A stretch of 64,000 bases of DNA, taken from positions 124,001 to 188,000 of the forward strand of contig NZ_VLLI01000011.1 in the NCBI RefSeq assembly GCF_007830615.1, in the 5' to 3' direction. A program made the translations under genes and the position numbers. Origin of the DNA: Mucilaginibacter frigoritolerans. Lineage in GTDB: Bacteria; Bacteroidota; Bacteroidia; Sphingobacteriales; Sphingobacteriaceae. Of this stretch, positions 1 through 8,637 are shown piece by piece. Position 1 is the first letter of the stretch. Each line of letters starts with the position of its first letter. The notes beneath the pieces are model-generated. The model was given only the letters and a program-made list of their open reading frames with translations, did no database searches and was not told the origin of the DNA.

Positions 1-157
1 ATGCACCTAGCAATTGTAAAATAAGCTGAAAATTAACCGATGAGCCTAAACCTATTAACGCTGCCAGCTCAATTGGGCAAAATATAAGAGCTATTCCTAT
101 TGCAGCCAGGGTAATGGCACTTAAAGTCATAATAAGCTTGGTGTTTATTTGTAGCAT
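1..157 (-). CDS. Small membrane protein, 5' part only (runs off the left edge)
   Basis: An open frame reads on the minus strand from an ATG at 157 to the window edge without a stop. The 52 visible residues begin MLQINTKLIMTLSAI and form one hydrophobic segment (about residues 8-28), a short polar stretch with a Pro-Ile-Glu, then the start of a second hydrophobic segment. This suggests a small inner-membrane protein with several helices. I do not recognise the family, and the C-terminal part lies outside the window. The gene is divergent from the MFS gene, across a long AT-rich gap. Confidence 0.55.
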   Translation of the reverse strand, partial: MLQINTKLIMTLSAITLAAIGIALIFCPIELAALIGLGSSVNFQLILQLLGA

Positions 158-240
158 AAATAATCAAGGTGTAGCTTGTTCAATGTTATTAATTGCCAAA
201 GTAGTAATTTAATGCAAAGAATATGAAAACCTCTAAAATA

Positions 241-272
241 AGTAAAGCCCCTGATGGGCAGGGGCCTTTACT
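241..272. terminator. GC-rich hairpin followed by an AT-rich leader-like stretch
   Basis: AGTAAAG-CCCCTG (241-253) pairs with CAGGGGCCTTTACT (259-272) around a short loop, with one bulge. It is followed by an AT-rich stretch and a five-codon ORF, ATG AGA AGA CTT TTT TAA (294-311). It could be an intrinsic terminator, or an attenuator whose downstream gene has been lost. No full gene ends nearby on the plus strand. Confidence 0.4.
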
Positions 273-895
273 AACCAATTATAAACCTAAATTATGAGAA
301 GACTTTTTTAATGTTTTAACGGTGTAAAGTTAACACTAAGTTTCAATACTCCTAAGGTTTTTTTGTAATATTTTTGTAAAAAACCTTTATACTCCCGTTT
401 ACTTCTCAAAAATACAAACATTTTATTAAAAATATAACAATTTTTTAAAAAAAATTATTTTCTCTTGCCAAAATGCGTATTTGAAGTAAAAATCCAATGT
501 TTTCATCAATTATTTTTAGCACATTTTATTATTCAACTAAAAATCGATGGTTTACAAAAGCAAAAAAACGACTCAAAACTGCACATGTAATCATTTTTTG
601 AAGCCAATGTTAATTTATCAACCATTATTTTTAAATAAAAGAGTCAAAAACTCAGATTATTAAAAAAAATTAACCCTTTTTTAATAAAAACATGACCATT
701 AATTTAAATTCCATTTTCGTCCATAACACAACGGGCCCGATTTTCAAATTAATAATGATAAAGAACGCAGTCAAAACAATAACGTTTTCAGCATACATAA
801 ACTCACTAAGTGAATAATTAGTATAAAAATTACTTAAATAAAACATCTTTATAAAAATGCTTTTACAATTTTGCTTATCAATTTTATAAGGTATT
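273..895. other. AT-rich intergenic gap without a convincing gene
   Basis: This 620-bp stretch is very rich in A and T, with many homopolymer runs. It holds the five-codon MRRLF ORF (294-311) and a hairpin, AAGGTTTTTT (354-363) with AAAAAACCTT (378-387), which looks like a terminator. I found no longer ORF with coding character. The promoter of the following MFS gene should lie in the last 100 bp, but I see no clean TAnnTTTG box there. Confidence 0.5.
354..387. terminator. Terminator-like AT-rich hairpin
   Basis: Perfect 10-bp arms, AAGGTTTTTT at 354-363 and AAAAAACCTT at 378-387, are separated by 14 nt of mostly T. The stem is weak because it has only four G:C pairs. No gene is seen immediately upstream on either strand, so what it terminates is unclear; it may close a short transcript starting left of the 241-272 hairpin. 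Confidence 0.35.
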
Positions 896-2104
896 ATGAC
901 TAATGCACCATCTGTTAAGAAACATCCTGAACTAACTACCTTAACTTTGTGGATAATGACGGTTGCCACCGCGCTGGTAGTAGCCAACTTATATTATAAC
1001 CAACCCCTATTGGAAGATATTGCCGCTACCTTTCATGTAAGCAAGGCTAAAGTTGGGCAGGTATCGGTACTTACACAGTTGGGCTATGCCACCGGGATGC
1101 TTTTTATTGTGCCGCTTGCTGACATGGTTAAGCGTAAGCGTTTAATGATTATCGTATTTGCATTCATCTTTTTATCGCTTTTAATTACCGCAACTGCTCA
1201 AAGCATCAACTTGTTAATACTGGCTAGTTTTTGTTTAGGTGCATCATCCATGATTCCGCAGTTGTTAATACCCATGGCTGCTCACCTGGCAAAACCACAT
1301 GAACGGGGTAAAAAGCTGGGCGTTATACAGGGAGGCTTGTTAATAGGCATATTACTGTCCCGTACTTTTAGTGGTTTTATTGGTGAATATTTGGGATGGA
1401 GAGCTGTTTATTACATTGCCGCAGGTATTATGCTATTAATGTGGCTGATGATCAGTTTGCTTTTGCCCGAAGTTGAGCCCGACTATAAAGGCAACTATAA
1501 AAAACTAATGGTATCGCTTATTGATCTGGTGAAGCAGGAACCTAAGTTAAGGACAGCTGCACTGCGCGGCGCTTTGTGTTTTGCCTGCTTCAGCGCTTTC
1601 TGGACAACCATTGTGTTTGTACTAAAACAAAATTTCAATATGGGCAGCGATGTTGCCGGCGAATTTGGGCTGGTTGGTGCTTTTGGCGCTATAGCCGCCG
1701 GATTAATGGGGCGCCTAAGTGATAAAATGGATGCTTATAAATTATCGGGCTATACTTTACTGCTTATCCTGGTCTCTTTTGTTATATTCATTTTCTCGGC
1801 ACACAGTATTGCAGGTTTAATAATCGGGGTTATAGTTTTAGATATGGGCGTACAAGCTACCCACATCTCCAACCAGTCCATTATTTTTGCTTTAAAGCCT
1901 GAGGCCCGTAACCGTATCAATACCATTTATATGGTTACATACTTCATCGGCGGTTCTGTCGGTACGTTTGCTGCCACCCTGCTTTGGAAGAACTATCAGT
2001 GGACCGGTGTATGCATCACCGGGATGGTTATATCCATTATAACATTGGCTATCCATTTTATAAATCACCCCAAAGCCGAAGATAAGCCTGCAATAGCAGC
2101 ATAA
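896..2104 (+). CDS. MFS transporter (drug/metabolite exporter type)
   Basis: The 402-residue product has about twelve hydrophobic segments, the usual size and topology of a major facilitator superfamily protein in the inner membrane. The first helix follows a short polar N-terminus, and its end carries ANLYYNQPLL. The loop between helices 2 and 3 has a basic patch, LADMVKRKR, matching the conserved MFS loop. The second half has the equivalent loop MGRLSDKMD. The pattern resembles YnfM-like proton-driven exporters, but the substrate cannot be read from sequence. The gene stands alone, followed by small unknown ORFs. The start is ATG; no strong ribosome binding site is visible, as is common in this phylum. 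Confidence 0.9.
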   Translation: MTNAPSVKKHPELTTLTLWIMTVATALVVANLYYNQPLLEDIAATFHVSKAKVGQVSVLTQLGYATGMLFIVPLADMVKRKRLMIIVFAFIFLSLLITATAQSINLLILASFCLGASSMIPQLLIPMAAHLAKPHERGKKLGVIQGGLLIGILLSRTFSGFIGEYLGWRAVYYIAAGIMLLMWLMISLLLPEVEPDYKGNYKKLMVSLIDLVKQEPKLRTAALRGALCFACFSAFWTTIVFVLKQNFNMGSDVAGEFGLVGAFGAIAAGLMGRLSDKMDAYKLSGYTLLLILVSFVIFIFSAHSIAGLIIGVIVLDMGVQATHISNQSIIFALKPEARNRINTIYMVTYFIGGSVGTFAATLLWKNYQWTGVCITGMVISIITLAIHFINHPKAEDKPAIAA

Positions 2105-2239
2105 TGTATCATATTGTATACATTATTATACACTTCACAAAATGCTCTTTCTGCTTAAATTATTAGCGGTAAAATAATTTTATATGGATAATAACATCTG
2201 TATGTCAGCAAAATCGTATATAAATATGACCATTTAATA

Positions 2240-2476
2240 GTGGATAAATATTTTGGCATCGAATTGGAACATACTTCAGCAAATGCGATACAAATGGCAC
2301 CCAACACCAAGAAGCATAACGAAAGTGAAGAGAAAGAATGGGAAAACCCTGTGAACCCTGCCTTGAGCACAGATGAGCGTGATAAGGAACAATTATTACG
2401 TCAGTACAAAGAAGCCAAACGCAGAAAAGATAATTTAACTGAAGACGAAGACACTACCGATAAAAAAGATAAATAA
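2240..2476 (+). CDS. Small charged hypothetical protein
   Basis: This is a 78-residue frame if it starts at the GTG at 2240, or 60 residues from the ATG at 2294 (MAPNTKKHNESEE), which I prefer. The product is very hydrophilic, rich in Glu, Asp and Lys. The segment PVNPALSTDERDKEQLLRQY is followed by a basic run and an acidic tail. There is no signal peptide or membrane segment; it is probably a disordered or helical cytoplasmic protein. Similar small charged proteins are common next to unrelated genes in Sphingobacteriaceae. I do not recognise a family. Confidence 0.55.
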   Translation: MDKYFGIELEHTSANAIQMAPNTKKHNESEEKEWENPVNPALSTDERDKEQLLRQYKEAKRRKDNLTEDEDTTDKKDK

Positions 2477-2497
2477 AATTAAAATAAAAACGCATCT

Positions 2498-2659
2498 ATG
2501 AAAACCTACAATAAACCAGCAGTAAGCAAACTAGTAGTACGTTTTGACAACGAACTAAGAGCTATTTTAGCGAATGATTTAAGCGAATTTTTGAATAGAA
2601 ATCCATTCTTAAAACGCAAGAGAGAGGCCAACATGCAACCTACTTTGTCTGTAGCCTGA
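2498..2659 (+). CDS. Short ORF, 53 residues, unknown
   Basis: The frame begins ATG AAA ACC TAC AAT 21 bp after the preceding small gene and ends TGA at 2657-2659. The product (MKTYNKPAVSKLVVRFDNE at its start) has a probable amphipathic helix (RFDNELRAILANDLSEFL), then a basic patch (FLKRKRE) and a polar tail. No signal peptide is present. It is followed within 60 bp by a strong hairpin terminator, consistent with co-transcription with the gene before it. Coding status rests on codon choice and position only. Confidence 0.4.
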   Translation: MKTYNKPAVSKLVVRFDNELRAILANDLSEFLNRNPFLKRKREANMQPTLSVA

Positions 2660-2704
2660 CCATCAATATATACATCTACCTATAAATTTCTTTACACCAC
2701 CTAT

Positions 2705-2746
2705 GAAAAAGATAGAGCTTTGCAATTGCAGGGCTCTATCTTTTTT
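2705..2746. terminator. Bidirectional intrinsic terminator overlapping the lpxB stop
   Basis: GATAGAGC (2711-2718) pairs with GCTCTATC (2733-2740), with A5 before and T6 after, so it can act on both strands. It sits between the small plus-strand ORFs and the minus-strand lpxB, whose TAG stop (2736-2738) is inside the right arm. Convergent genes sharing one terminator explain the overlap. Confidence 0.75.
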
Positions 2747-3851
2747 GGGTATATTTTATAATCAGTTCGGCAGTTTTGGCTGATGCGCCGGGTTTACCCA
2801 TCTTTTCATCAAGCAAGTCATAATTATGGAGCATTTGTTGCCGGTAGGCTTTATTATGAAGCAGGTTTTCCAGTTCTGCTGATATATTTTCGGCCGAGCT
2901 ATCCTGCTGTATCAATTCTTTAACTACCAGGCTATCCATAATCAGGTTAACCAGCGATATAAACCTTATTTTAATAACCATGCGGGCAATGGTGATAGAT
3001 ACCGGGTGACCCTTATAAACCACTACCTGCGGCACATGGAACAAAGCGGTTTCTAAGGTAGCTGTGCCTGACGTTACGATGGCAGCCTCTGCATGTGTCA
3101 GCAAATCGTAGGTGGCATTAAATACTACAGGGATTTTTTTTTCGTCTAAAAACTGATCATAATATTCTTTTTTGAACGATGGCGCACCGGCAATTACAAA
3201 CTGATAATCGGAAAATTTTTCAGTTACGCTAAGCATTGGTGGCAGCAAACGTAAAATTTCCTGTTTACGGCTACCCGGCAACAGGGCTATTATTTTTTTT
3301 GAGGGTGATAAGTGGTGATGCTCAAAAAATGCTTCATCAGGCTTAAAGGCTGCAACAGCATCCAGCAGCGGATTGCCCACATAATCAACCTTCATGCCCC
3401 ATTCCTTGTAAAAATCTACCTCAAATGGCAGGATGCAGAACAGGTGATCAACGATCTTTTTTATTTTCAGTACCCTTTTCTGGTTCCAGGCCCAAACTTT
3501 TGGCGATATGTAATAACAAACCAATAAGCCCTGCTTTTTGGCAAAATCGGCTATTTTTAAATTGAACCCTGGGAAGTCAATCAGTATCAAAACATCCGGT
3601 TGCCAGGCGGCAATGTCTTCCTTGCAAAATTTCATATTTTTTAAAATAGCATTCAAATTGGTTGCTACCTCAAAAAAACCCATATAGGCCATATCGGCAA
3701 AATGCTTAACCAGGGAACCACCTTCAGCCAGCATAAGGTCGCCACCAAAAAAACGAAATTCGGCCTGCGCATCACGTTCTTTAAGGGCCTTCATTAAATT
3801 AGCTCCATGCAAATCGCCTGATGCTTCACCGGCTACCAAGTAATATTTCAT
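2736..3851 (-). CDS. lpxB: Lipid-A-disaccharide synthase
   Basis: LpxB is a GT19 glycosyltransferase that joins UDP-2,3-diacylglucosamine to lipid X, making the lipid A disaccharide at the inner membrane. The 371-residue product matches the family length. It starts MKYYLVAGEASGDLHGA, the family N-terminal signature, and later has the membrane-active segment KVWAWNQKRVLKIKK, the nucleotide-binding ALLPGSRKQEI and the donor-site TSGTATLETAL with VVYKG. Its start overlaps the stop of the small membrane gene upstream by 4 bp (ATGA), so the two are translationally coupled, with surE first in the run. Other lipid A genes lie at 54.7-58.1 kb. Confidence 0.97.
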   Translation of the reverse strand: MKYYLVAGEASGDLHGANLMKALKERDAQAEFRFFGGDLMLAEGGSLVKHFADMAYMGFFEVATNLNAILKNMKFCKEDIAAWQPDVLILIDFPGFNLKIADFAKKQGLLVCYYISPKVWAWNQKRVLKIKKIVDHLFCILPFEVDFYKEWGMKVDYVGNPLLDAVAAFKPDEAFFEHHHLSPSKKIIALLPGSRKQEILRLLPPMLSVTEKFSDYQFVIAGAPSFKKEYYDQFLDEKKIPVVFNATYDLLTHAEAAIVTSGTATLETALFHVPQVVVYKGHPVSITIARMVIKIRFISLVNLIMDSLVVKELIQQDSSAENISAELENLLHNKAYRQQMLHNYDLLDEKMGKPGASAKTAELIIKYTQKR

Positions 3852-4126
3852 CTCAAAGGGTGGATTTTAAAGAAAACCAATATCATACAAACAAAGGTAG
3901 CCAGCATTATTCCTTTTACCGTTTGGTCTGATCCTCTTTTTGAGCCGATACGGATCAATACCAGGTTTAAAGCAATGGCAATAAAATAGGGTAGCGCCGG
4001 GCGGTTAATCAAATCCACATTATACTTTAACAGGTAAGCCGCCACAAAAGCCATTACCGGGAATATTAAACCAATCAGTACGCCAAATGGCATGTTATTT
4101 TTGTTCAGCATAGCTTGATTATACAT
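3848..4126 (-). CDS. Small three-helix membrane protein between surE and lpxB
   Basis: The product of about 92 residues has three predicted membrane segments: VLIGLIFPVMAFVAAYLL, a middle one around YFIAIALNLVLIRI, and a last one around GIMLATFVCMILVFF. There is no signal peptide or known motif. I place the start at the ATG at 4126, which overlaps the surE stop (ATGTATAA); an ATG at 4111 is also possible, and a longer frame from 4159 is less likely because it runs deep into surE. The 3' end overlaps lpxB by 4 bp. Position suggests a structural or accessory role at the membrane where LpxB acts, but that is inference. Confidence 0.7.
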   Translation of the reverse strand: MYNQAMLNKNNMPFGVLIGLIFPVMAFVAAYLLKYNVDLINRPALPYFIAIALNLVLIRIGSKRGSDQTVKGIMLATFVCMILVFFKIHPLR

Positions 4127-4892
4127 TGAATTTCCATCCATGCAATGCAGGTATCGCATGATGGGCCGTCATATCAAACTGAACCGGCACAACTGATGCA
4201 TAATCATGCTCCAGGGCCCACACATCTGTATCTTCGCCGCCATCGTTTAACTGAAACACACCTGTTAACCAGTAATAAGGGCGCTTATGCGGATCCATGC
4301 GTTCATCAAATTCCTCGGCCCATTTGGCATTGGCCTGGCGGCATATCTTTATACCTTTTATATGATGCGTTGCAGGGAAGTTTACGTTAAGCAAAGTAGC
4401 TGTTGGCAATCCATTTGCCAAAACCTGCAGCGCTATTTCTTTTACAAATTTTAGGCAATGACTAAAATCAGCCTGTAAAGTATAATCATCCAGCGAAAAA
4501 CCGATAGACGGGATCCCCTCAATAGCACCTTCAACCGCAGCCGACATGGTACCTGAATACAATATATTAATAGAATTATTTAAACCATGATTGATGCCTG
4601 AAACACACAGATCGGGCTTTTGACCTTTAAATATTTTGTTCACGGCCAGCTTCACGCAATCAACCGGGGTGCCGCTGCAGCGATACATTTCTATGCCTTC
4701 GTAAATATCAACCTTATCCAAACGCAATGGTTTGCCAATAGTAATGGCGTGCCCCATGCCAGACTGCGGACTATCGGGTGCAACCACTACCACTCTGCCT
4801 ATTTCGGCCATGGTATCCATTAAAGCTTTTATCCCCGGTGCGGTAATGCCATCGTCATTTACTACTAATATGGTGGGTTTGGTGTTTTTCAT
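4119..4892 (-). CDS. surE: 5'/3'-nucleotidase SurE
   Basis: SurE is a metal-dependent phosphatase acting on nucleoside 5' and 3' monophosphates, linked to stationary-phase survival. The product carries the metal-binding VNDDGITAPGI near the N-terminus, VVVAPDSPQSGMGHAIT, the CSGTPVDCV motif and SGINHGLN with YSGTMSAAVEGA, all typical of the family. At 257 residues from ATG 4892 it is of normal length; an in-frame TTG lies three codons upstream, but the ATG fits family members better. It leads the run surE, small membrane gene, lpxB. Confidence 0.96.
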   Translation of the reverse strand: MKNTKPTILVVNDDGITAPGIKALMDTMAEIGRVVVVAPDSPQSGMGHAITIGKPLRLDKVDIYEGIEMYRCSGTPVDCVKLAVNKIFKGQKPDLCVSGINHGLNNSINILYSGTMSAAVEGAIEGIPSIGFSLDDYTLQADFSHCLKFVKEIALQVLANGLPTATLLNVNFPATHHIKGIKICRQANAKWAEEFDERMDPHKRPYYWLTGVFQLNDGGEDTDVWALEHDYASVVPVQFDMTAHHAIPALHGWKFNV

Positions 4893-5005
4893 TGGCAGCA
4901 AAATTACTTATATTTAATTTATGCTTATCAATGAAAAATCAATACCATTTCAGGTTATCTTTTTTAACGCCCCTGCTGCAACCGATCCTTTTTTATGCCG
5001 ATTTT

Positions 5006-5040
5006 AATTCACAGCCGGACAGATTGCCCGGCTGTGAGTT
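5006..5040. terminator. Strong hairpin between lipoprotein gene and surE
   Basis: CACAGCCGG (5010-5018) pairs with CCGGCTGTG (5028-5036), and the stem extends to 5006 and 5040 with one wobble. It lies 10 bp beyond the minus-strand stop of the lipoprotein gene and upstream of surE, so it most likely ends the lipoprotein transcript. The T-tract on that strand is weak. Confidence 0.6.
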
Positions 5041-5050
5041 GAATCCTTTT

Positions 5051-5941
5051 TTATCGTGGCAATGTTATCGTTTTTGTAGTAAGGCCAACCTTAACCGTTG
5101 CCACGTTATCGCAGGTGCCTTGTCCGAAATCAAGTACGCCGCTAATGTTCTTATAGGTAAAATCAATAGTGCCTGATGTAATGTTCGCGCAATCTGCAGA
5201 CCTAACCAATGGTGTAACTATAATACCGCTAATGCTTGTACCATTACCGCTGTAAATAAAATTACCGGTGATATCATAAGAATCGTCCGTAACGGTGCTT
5301 GTGCCAATACCGGCTACCTGGGTATAAGTTTCTGTTCCGCTGTAAGTATAAACCCCACCGGCAGGTAAGGTGATATTGCCATTAGTAATGGTAATGGTAT
5401 AATTTATACCACCACCCGAAGCCAGTACTGATGTTAATGAATAAGTACCAGCCAAAACATACCCATTTACAGAGTAGTTATTATAAACAACTGTAACTAC
5501 AGTGCCCGGAGTGCGCATCGGGCCGGTTAAAGTAACCGACAGAGAACCCTTGCGGGTTACGCCATTATTTGAGGTACATCCGGCGGTGCCATAATCAATC
5601 GTCAAGGTTTTTGGGAAAACACCTACTGTTGCGGGTGCCAGGGTAACTGTTGCACAAGCAACATTAACAAAGCTATAATTAGTAGCTCCAATTGCATTTA
5701 CAGTTTTACCAGCTACTGAATTTGTGCTCACTCCGCTTTGCTCGCTGCTTTCTGTTACCACATCAAAAGCATCATCATACATACTTTCTGCGCTGGTAGA
5801 AGAGGCGGCTAAACTAATGGTTGTATTTTCATCGGCAGTTTGCGAGCTAGTACTGCTGCTATTCTTTTTACACGAAATTGTCACTAATACCATAGCTGCC
5901 ATTAGGGTAGCAGTACGGAAAAATTTAAGGCTTGTTTTCAT
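5051..5941 (-). CDS. Secreted lipoprotein of unknown function
   Basis: The 296-residue product starts with a lipoprotein signal peptide (MKTSLKFFRTATLMAAM) ending in the lipobox VTISC, with Cys24 as the lipidation site. A Ser/Thr-rich linker follows, then a Gly/Thr/Val-rich body with alternating hydrophobic residues. The body looks like beta-sheet, with repeated phrases such as VYNNYSVNGYVLAGTYSL and YDITGNFIYSGNGTSI. Four Cys beyond the lipobox (CATV, AGCTSN, SADCAN, TCDN) may form disulfides. It is probably surface or periplasmic. I do not recognise the family. It stands alone, with terminators or gaps on both sides. Confidence 0.7.
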   Translation of the reverse strand: MKTSLKFFRTATLMAAMVLVTISCKKNSSSTSSQTADENTTISLAASSTSAESMYDDAFDVVTESSEQSGVSTNSVAGKTVNAIGATNYSFVNVACATVTLAPATVGVFPKTLTIDYGTAGCTSNNGVTRKGSLSVTLTGPMRTPGTVVTVVYNNYSVNGYVLAGTYSLTSVLASGGGINYTITITNGNITLPAGGVYTYSGTETYTQVAGIGTSTVTDDSYDITGNFIYSGNGTSISGIIVTPLVRSADCANITSGTIDFTYKNISGVLDFGQGTCDNVATVKVGLTTKTITLPR

Positions 5942-6376
5942 AAAACTAAGAGTTGGTTATTTTTAAGTGTTGGTTTGAATTTTATTGATTAGCTGCTTTA
6001 ATTCTTTGAGCTATTGATTCCCTTTAATGACCTCTCCTGCATAAAATACGCTGGCATAAGTTTGTATCATAAGTATCCTATTACGTTAAAAGTCTACATA
6101 TAGGTTCGAACAGCCCAATAGCTATAGGATTAACAGCATACAACTATTTCAATCAATGCTCCTGGCGGTTGAAATGAAAGGACCGCAAGCGGTGTGCGAT
6201 TATGATTTTATGGTGGATATGATGTACGTAAGGGAAAATCCTTATAGCTATAAGGGAGGTAGCATCATAAAACAAACAAGGGGTAAAAATAACGGGCAAT
6301 ATAAAATTGCCCGTTGGTAGAGTTTTTAAGAACCGTTTTATTAAAGCATTAAATTAAGCTTCGCGGTTTATAATTT
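5942..6376. other. Intergenic gap, one doubtful short ORF
   Basis: The gap lies between two minus-strand genes. It contains one plus-strand frame of 54 codons (6156-6320, MLLAVEMKGPQAVCDYDF at its start) without a recognisable domain, start signal or neighbour support. The 3' part precedes the csbD stop and could hold its terminator, but I see no good hairpin. Nothing else stands out. Confidence 0.3.
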
Positions 6377-6562
6377 TTATAAGCTGTTAATCCACTTCAC
6401 TAATTCACTACGGGATTTGCCGGTCTTTTGCTGAAGTTTTCCCAGTGTCTCATCGTCTTTGCCTTCTTCGTAAATCAGGTCATCGTCGGTAAGGTCGCCA
6501 TAGGCTTGTTTTATTTTACCCTTAACCTCGTTCCAGCCGCCTTTTAATTGTAATTTATCCAT
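6377..6562 (-). CDS. CsbD family stress-response protein
   Basis: The 61-residue product has the CsbD pattern: MDKLQLKGGWNEVKGKIKQ, then YGDLTDDDL, then a C-terminal GKLQQKTGKSRSEL helix. CsbD-like proteins are small, very soluble and often induced by general stress; their molecular job is not known. It lacks membrane segments. It is a single gene, separated from acs by an inverted repeat and from the lipoprotein by a 430-bp gap. Confidence 0.9.
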   Translation of the reverse strand: MDKLQLKGGWNEVKGKIKQAYGDLTDDDLIYEEGKDDETLGKLQQKTGKSRSELVKWINSL

Positions 6563-6621
6563 GATGTTTTTTATTTAAGATGTATTTAGATAACATCAGG
6601 GGCATCATTTTGGTTTTTGGA

Positions 6622-6698
6622 AAGATTCAAGAAACAAGAGCCAGGAATCAAGGAAAGCAGCAAACAAATCTGCTCTTGACTTTTGTTTCTTGAATCTT
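6622..6698. repeat. Inverted repeat downstream of acs
   Basis: Perfect 16-bp arms, AAGATTCAAGAAACAA (6622-6637) and its complement (6683-6698), enclose 45 bp. The surrounding DNA carries further variants of the same word (AACAAGAGCCAGGAATCAAG; CTTGACTCTTGGTTC). It starts about 25 bp past the acs stop on the minus strand and may double as its terminator. Such caag/cttg-type intergenic repeats are widespread in this family as I recall; the copy number here is unknown. Confidence 0.65.
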
Positions 6699-6723
6699 GA
6701 CTCTTGGTTCTGTGCTGCTGCCT

Positions 6724-8637
6724 TTACAACGCGCCTGCTTTTATTTCCTCCACAACAGCCGGATCAAGCAGTGTTGAGGTATCGCCTAAATTAGCGGTAT
6801 CGCCTTCGGCTATCTTGCGCAATATGCGGCGCATAATTTTTCCTGAACGTGTTTTTGGTAAGCCAGATACAAACTGAATTTTATCCGGACGGGCAATGGC
6901 TCCAATAATGCGCGATACGGTCATCATTATATCTTTACGGGCAAGTTCTTCGTCGCCATGCTGATTAGGGCAAACAACGTAAGCATATACCCCTTGTCCC
7001 TTAATATCATGCGGATAACCTACTACTGCTGACTCCACTACACTGCTGTGCATATTAATGGCATTCTCTACCTCTGCAGTTCCAATACGGTGGCCGGATA
7101 CGTTTAGCACGTCATCAACACGGCCGGTAATGCGGTAATAGCCATCATCATCGCGTAAGCAACCATCGCCGGTAAAATATAAATCGTGGTAGGTAGCAAA
7201 ATAAGTGGTACGGCAGCGCTCATGATCGCCATAGGTAGTGCGGAGCATGCCCGGCCATGGGAATTTAATACATAAGTTACCACTCACACCATTACCTTCA
7301 ATCTCTTTACCATTTTCATCAACCAATATGGGTTGAATACCCGGCAGTGGCAAAGTGGCATATCCGGGTTTAGTTGGCGTAACACCAGCTATGGGAGATA
7401 TCATGAAACCACCGGTTTCGGTTTGCCACCAGGTATCCACAATAGGGCAATTACCCTGGCCAATTTTTTCATCAAACCAGTGCCATGCTTCTTCATTTAT
7501 AGGCTCACCTACCGAACCTAATTTTTTAAGCGAGCTAAAATCTTTGCCTTTTAATAAATCATCACCAAAGCTCATTAACGACCGGATGGCAGTTGGTGCA
7601 GTGTAAAGAATGTTTACTTTATATTTTTCAACGATATCCCATAAACGGGCCGGTGATGGCCAGGTTGGCACACCTTCAAACAATACCGAAGTAGCTCCCT
7701 GAGTAAGCGGACCGTAAGCAATATACGAGTGACCGGTTATCCAGCCGATATCGGCAGTACAAAAATAAACCTCACCCTGGTTGTACTGAAATGCATTTGC
7801 AAAGGTATAGCCGGTATAAACCATATAGCCACCGCAAGTGTGCACCACCCCTTTTGGTTTACCGGTTGAGCCAGAGGTATATAATATAAATAACATATCC
7901 TCGGCACCCATTTCCTCAGCCTCGTAGGTGTTATTTCCTTGTGTTTCTACCTTTTTAATTTCATCTTCCCACCAAACATCACGCCCCTTTATCATTGATA
8001 TCGGAGTACGGCTACGGGTAAGCACAATACATCTTTTAATAGACGGGCATTGTACCAGCGCATCATCAATAATGCTTTTCAGCGGAATTTCTTTGTTACC
8101 ACGATACCCGCCATCGGCAGTAATTACAATATTACATTCGGCATCTTTTATCCTGTCGGCAATTGATTGTGCCGAAAATCCACCAAAAACAACCGAATGG
8201 ATAGCTCCTATCCTGGCACAAGCCAGCACAGCAATAGCCAGTTCAGGCACCATAGGCATATAAATACAAATACGGTCGCCTTTTTTCGCCCCATTGTTTT
8301 TAAGCACATGGGCAAACTGACAAACCTTTTCATATAGCTGCCTATAGGTTAATACACGGTGATCTTCTGAAGGGTCATTAGGCTCCCATATAATAGCAGG
8401 CTTATCACCCAAAGTTTCCAGGTGACGGTCGAGGCAATTCTCGGTAATATTCAACTTCGCTCCCTGAAACCATTTTATTTTTGGTTCTGTAAAATTCCAC
8501 TCCAGTGTTTTGTCCCATTTTTTTCGCCACAAAAAATTATTGGCTATACCTTCCCAAAATTGTTCGGGCTGTTCAACGCTGTGTTTATATACCTGGTGGT
8601 ATTCTTCAAATGAGCTAATTTTCATCGGGGTTTTCAT
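6724..8637 (-). CDS. acs: Acetyl-CoA synthetase
   Basis: Acs activates acetate to acetyl-CoA through acetyl-AMP in the cytoplasm. The 637-residue product matches the family length. It has the AMP-binding core YTSGSTGKPKGVVH, the acetate/CoA-site region around DTWWQTETGG, the hinge region YRITGRVDDVLNVSGHRI, and the C-terminal TRSGKIMRR with Lys600, the residue that acetylation usually controls. It has its own 300-bp upstream region, divergent from rpmB. An ATG four codons downstream of the chosen start is a possible alternative. Confidence 0.98.
   Translation of the reverse strand: MKTPMKISSFEEYHQVYKHSVEQPEQFWEGIANNFLWRKKWDKTLEWNFTEPKIKWFQGAKLNITENCLDRHLETLGDKPAIIWEPNDPSEDHRVLTYRQLYEKVCQFAHVLKNNGAKKGDRICIYMPMVPELAIAVLACARIGAIHSVVFGGFSAQSIADRIKDAECNIVITADGGYRGNKEIPLKSIIDDALVQCPSIKRCIVLTRSRTPISMIKGRDVWWEDEIKKVETQGNNTYEAEEMGAEDMLFILYTSGSTGKPKGVVHTCGGYMVYTGYTFANAFQYNQGEVYFCTADIGWITGHSYIAYGPLTQGATSVLFEGVPTWPSPARLWDIVEKYKVNILYTAPTAIRSLMSFGDDLLKGKDFSSLKKLGSVGEPINEEAWHWFDEKIGQGNCPIVDTWWQTETGGFMISPIAGVTPTKPGYATLPLPGIQPILVDENGKEIEGNGVSGNLCIKFPWPGMLRTTYGDHERCRTTYFATYHDLYFTGDGCLRDDDGYYRITGRVDDVLNVSGHRIGTAEVENAINMHSSVVESAVVGYPHDIKGQGVYAYVVCPNQHGDEELARKDIMMTVSRIIGAIARPDKIQFVSGLPKTRSGKIMRRILRKIAEGDTANLGDTSTLLDPAVVEEIKAGAL

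Noticed and set aside
670..987. 105-aa minus-strand frame overlapping the MFS start
   Set aside because: It is AT-rich and low in complexity, and it overlaps a real gene's start on the other strand.
6156..6320. 54-codon plus-strand frame
   Set aside because: It is not supported by promoter, neighbours or known domain; kept only as a remark in the gap description.
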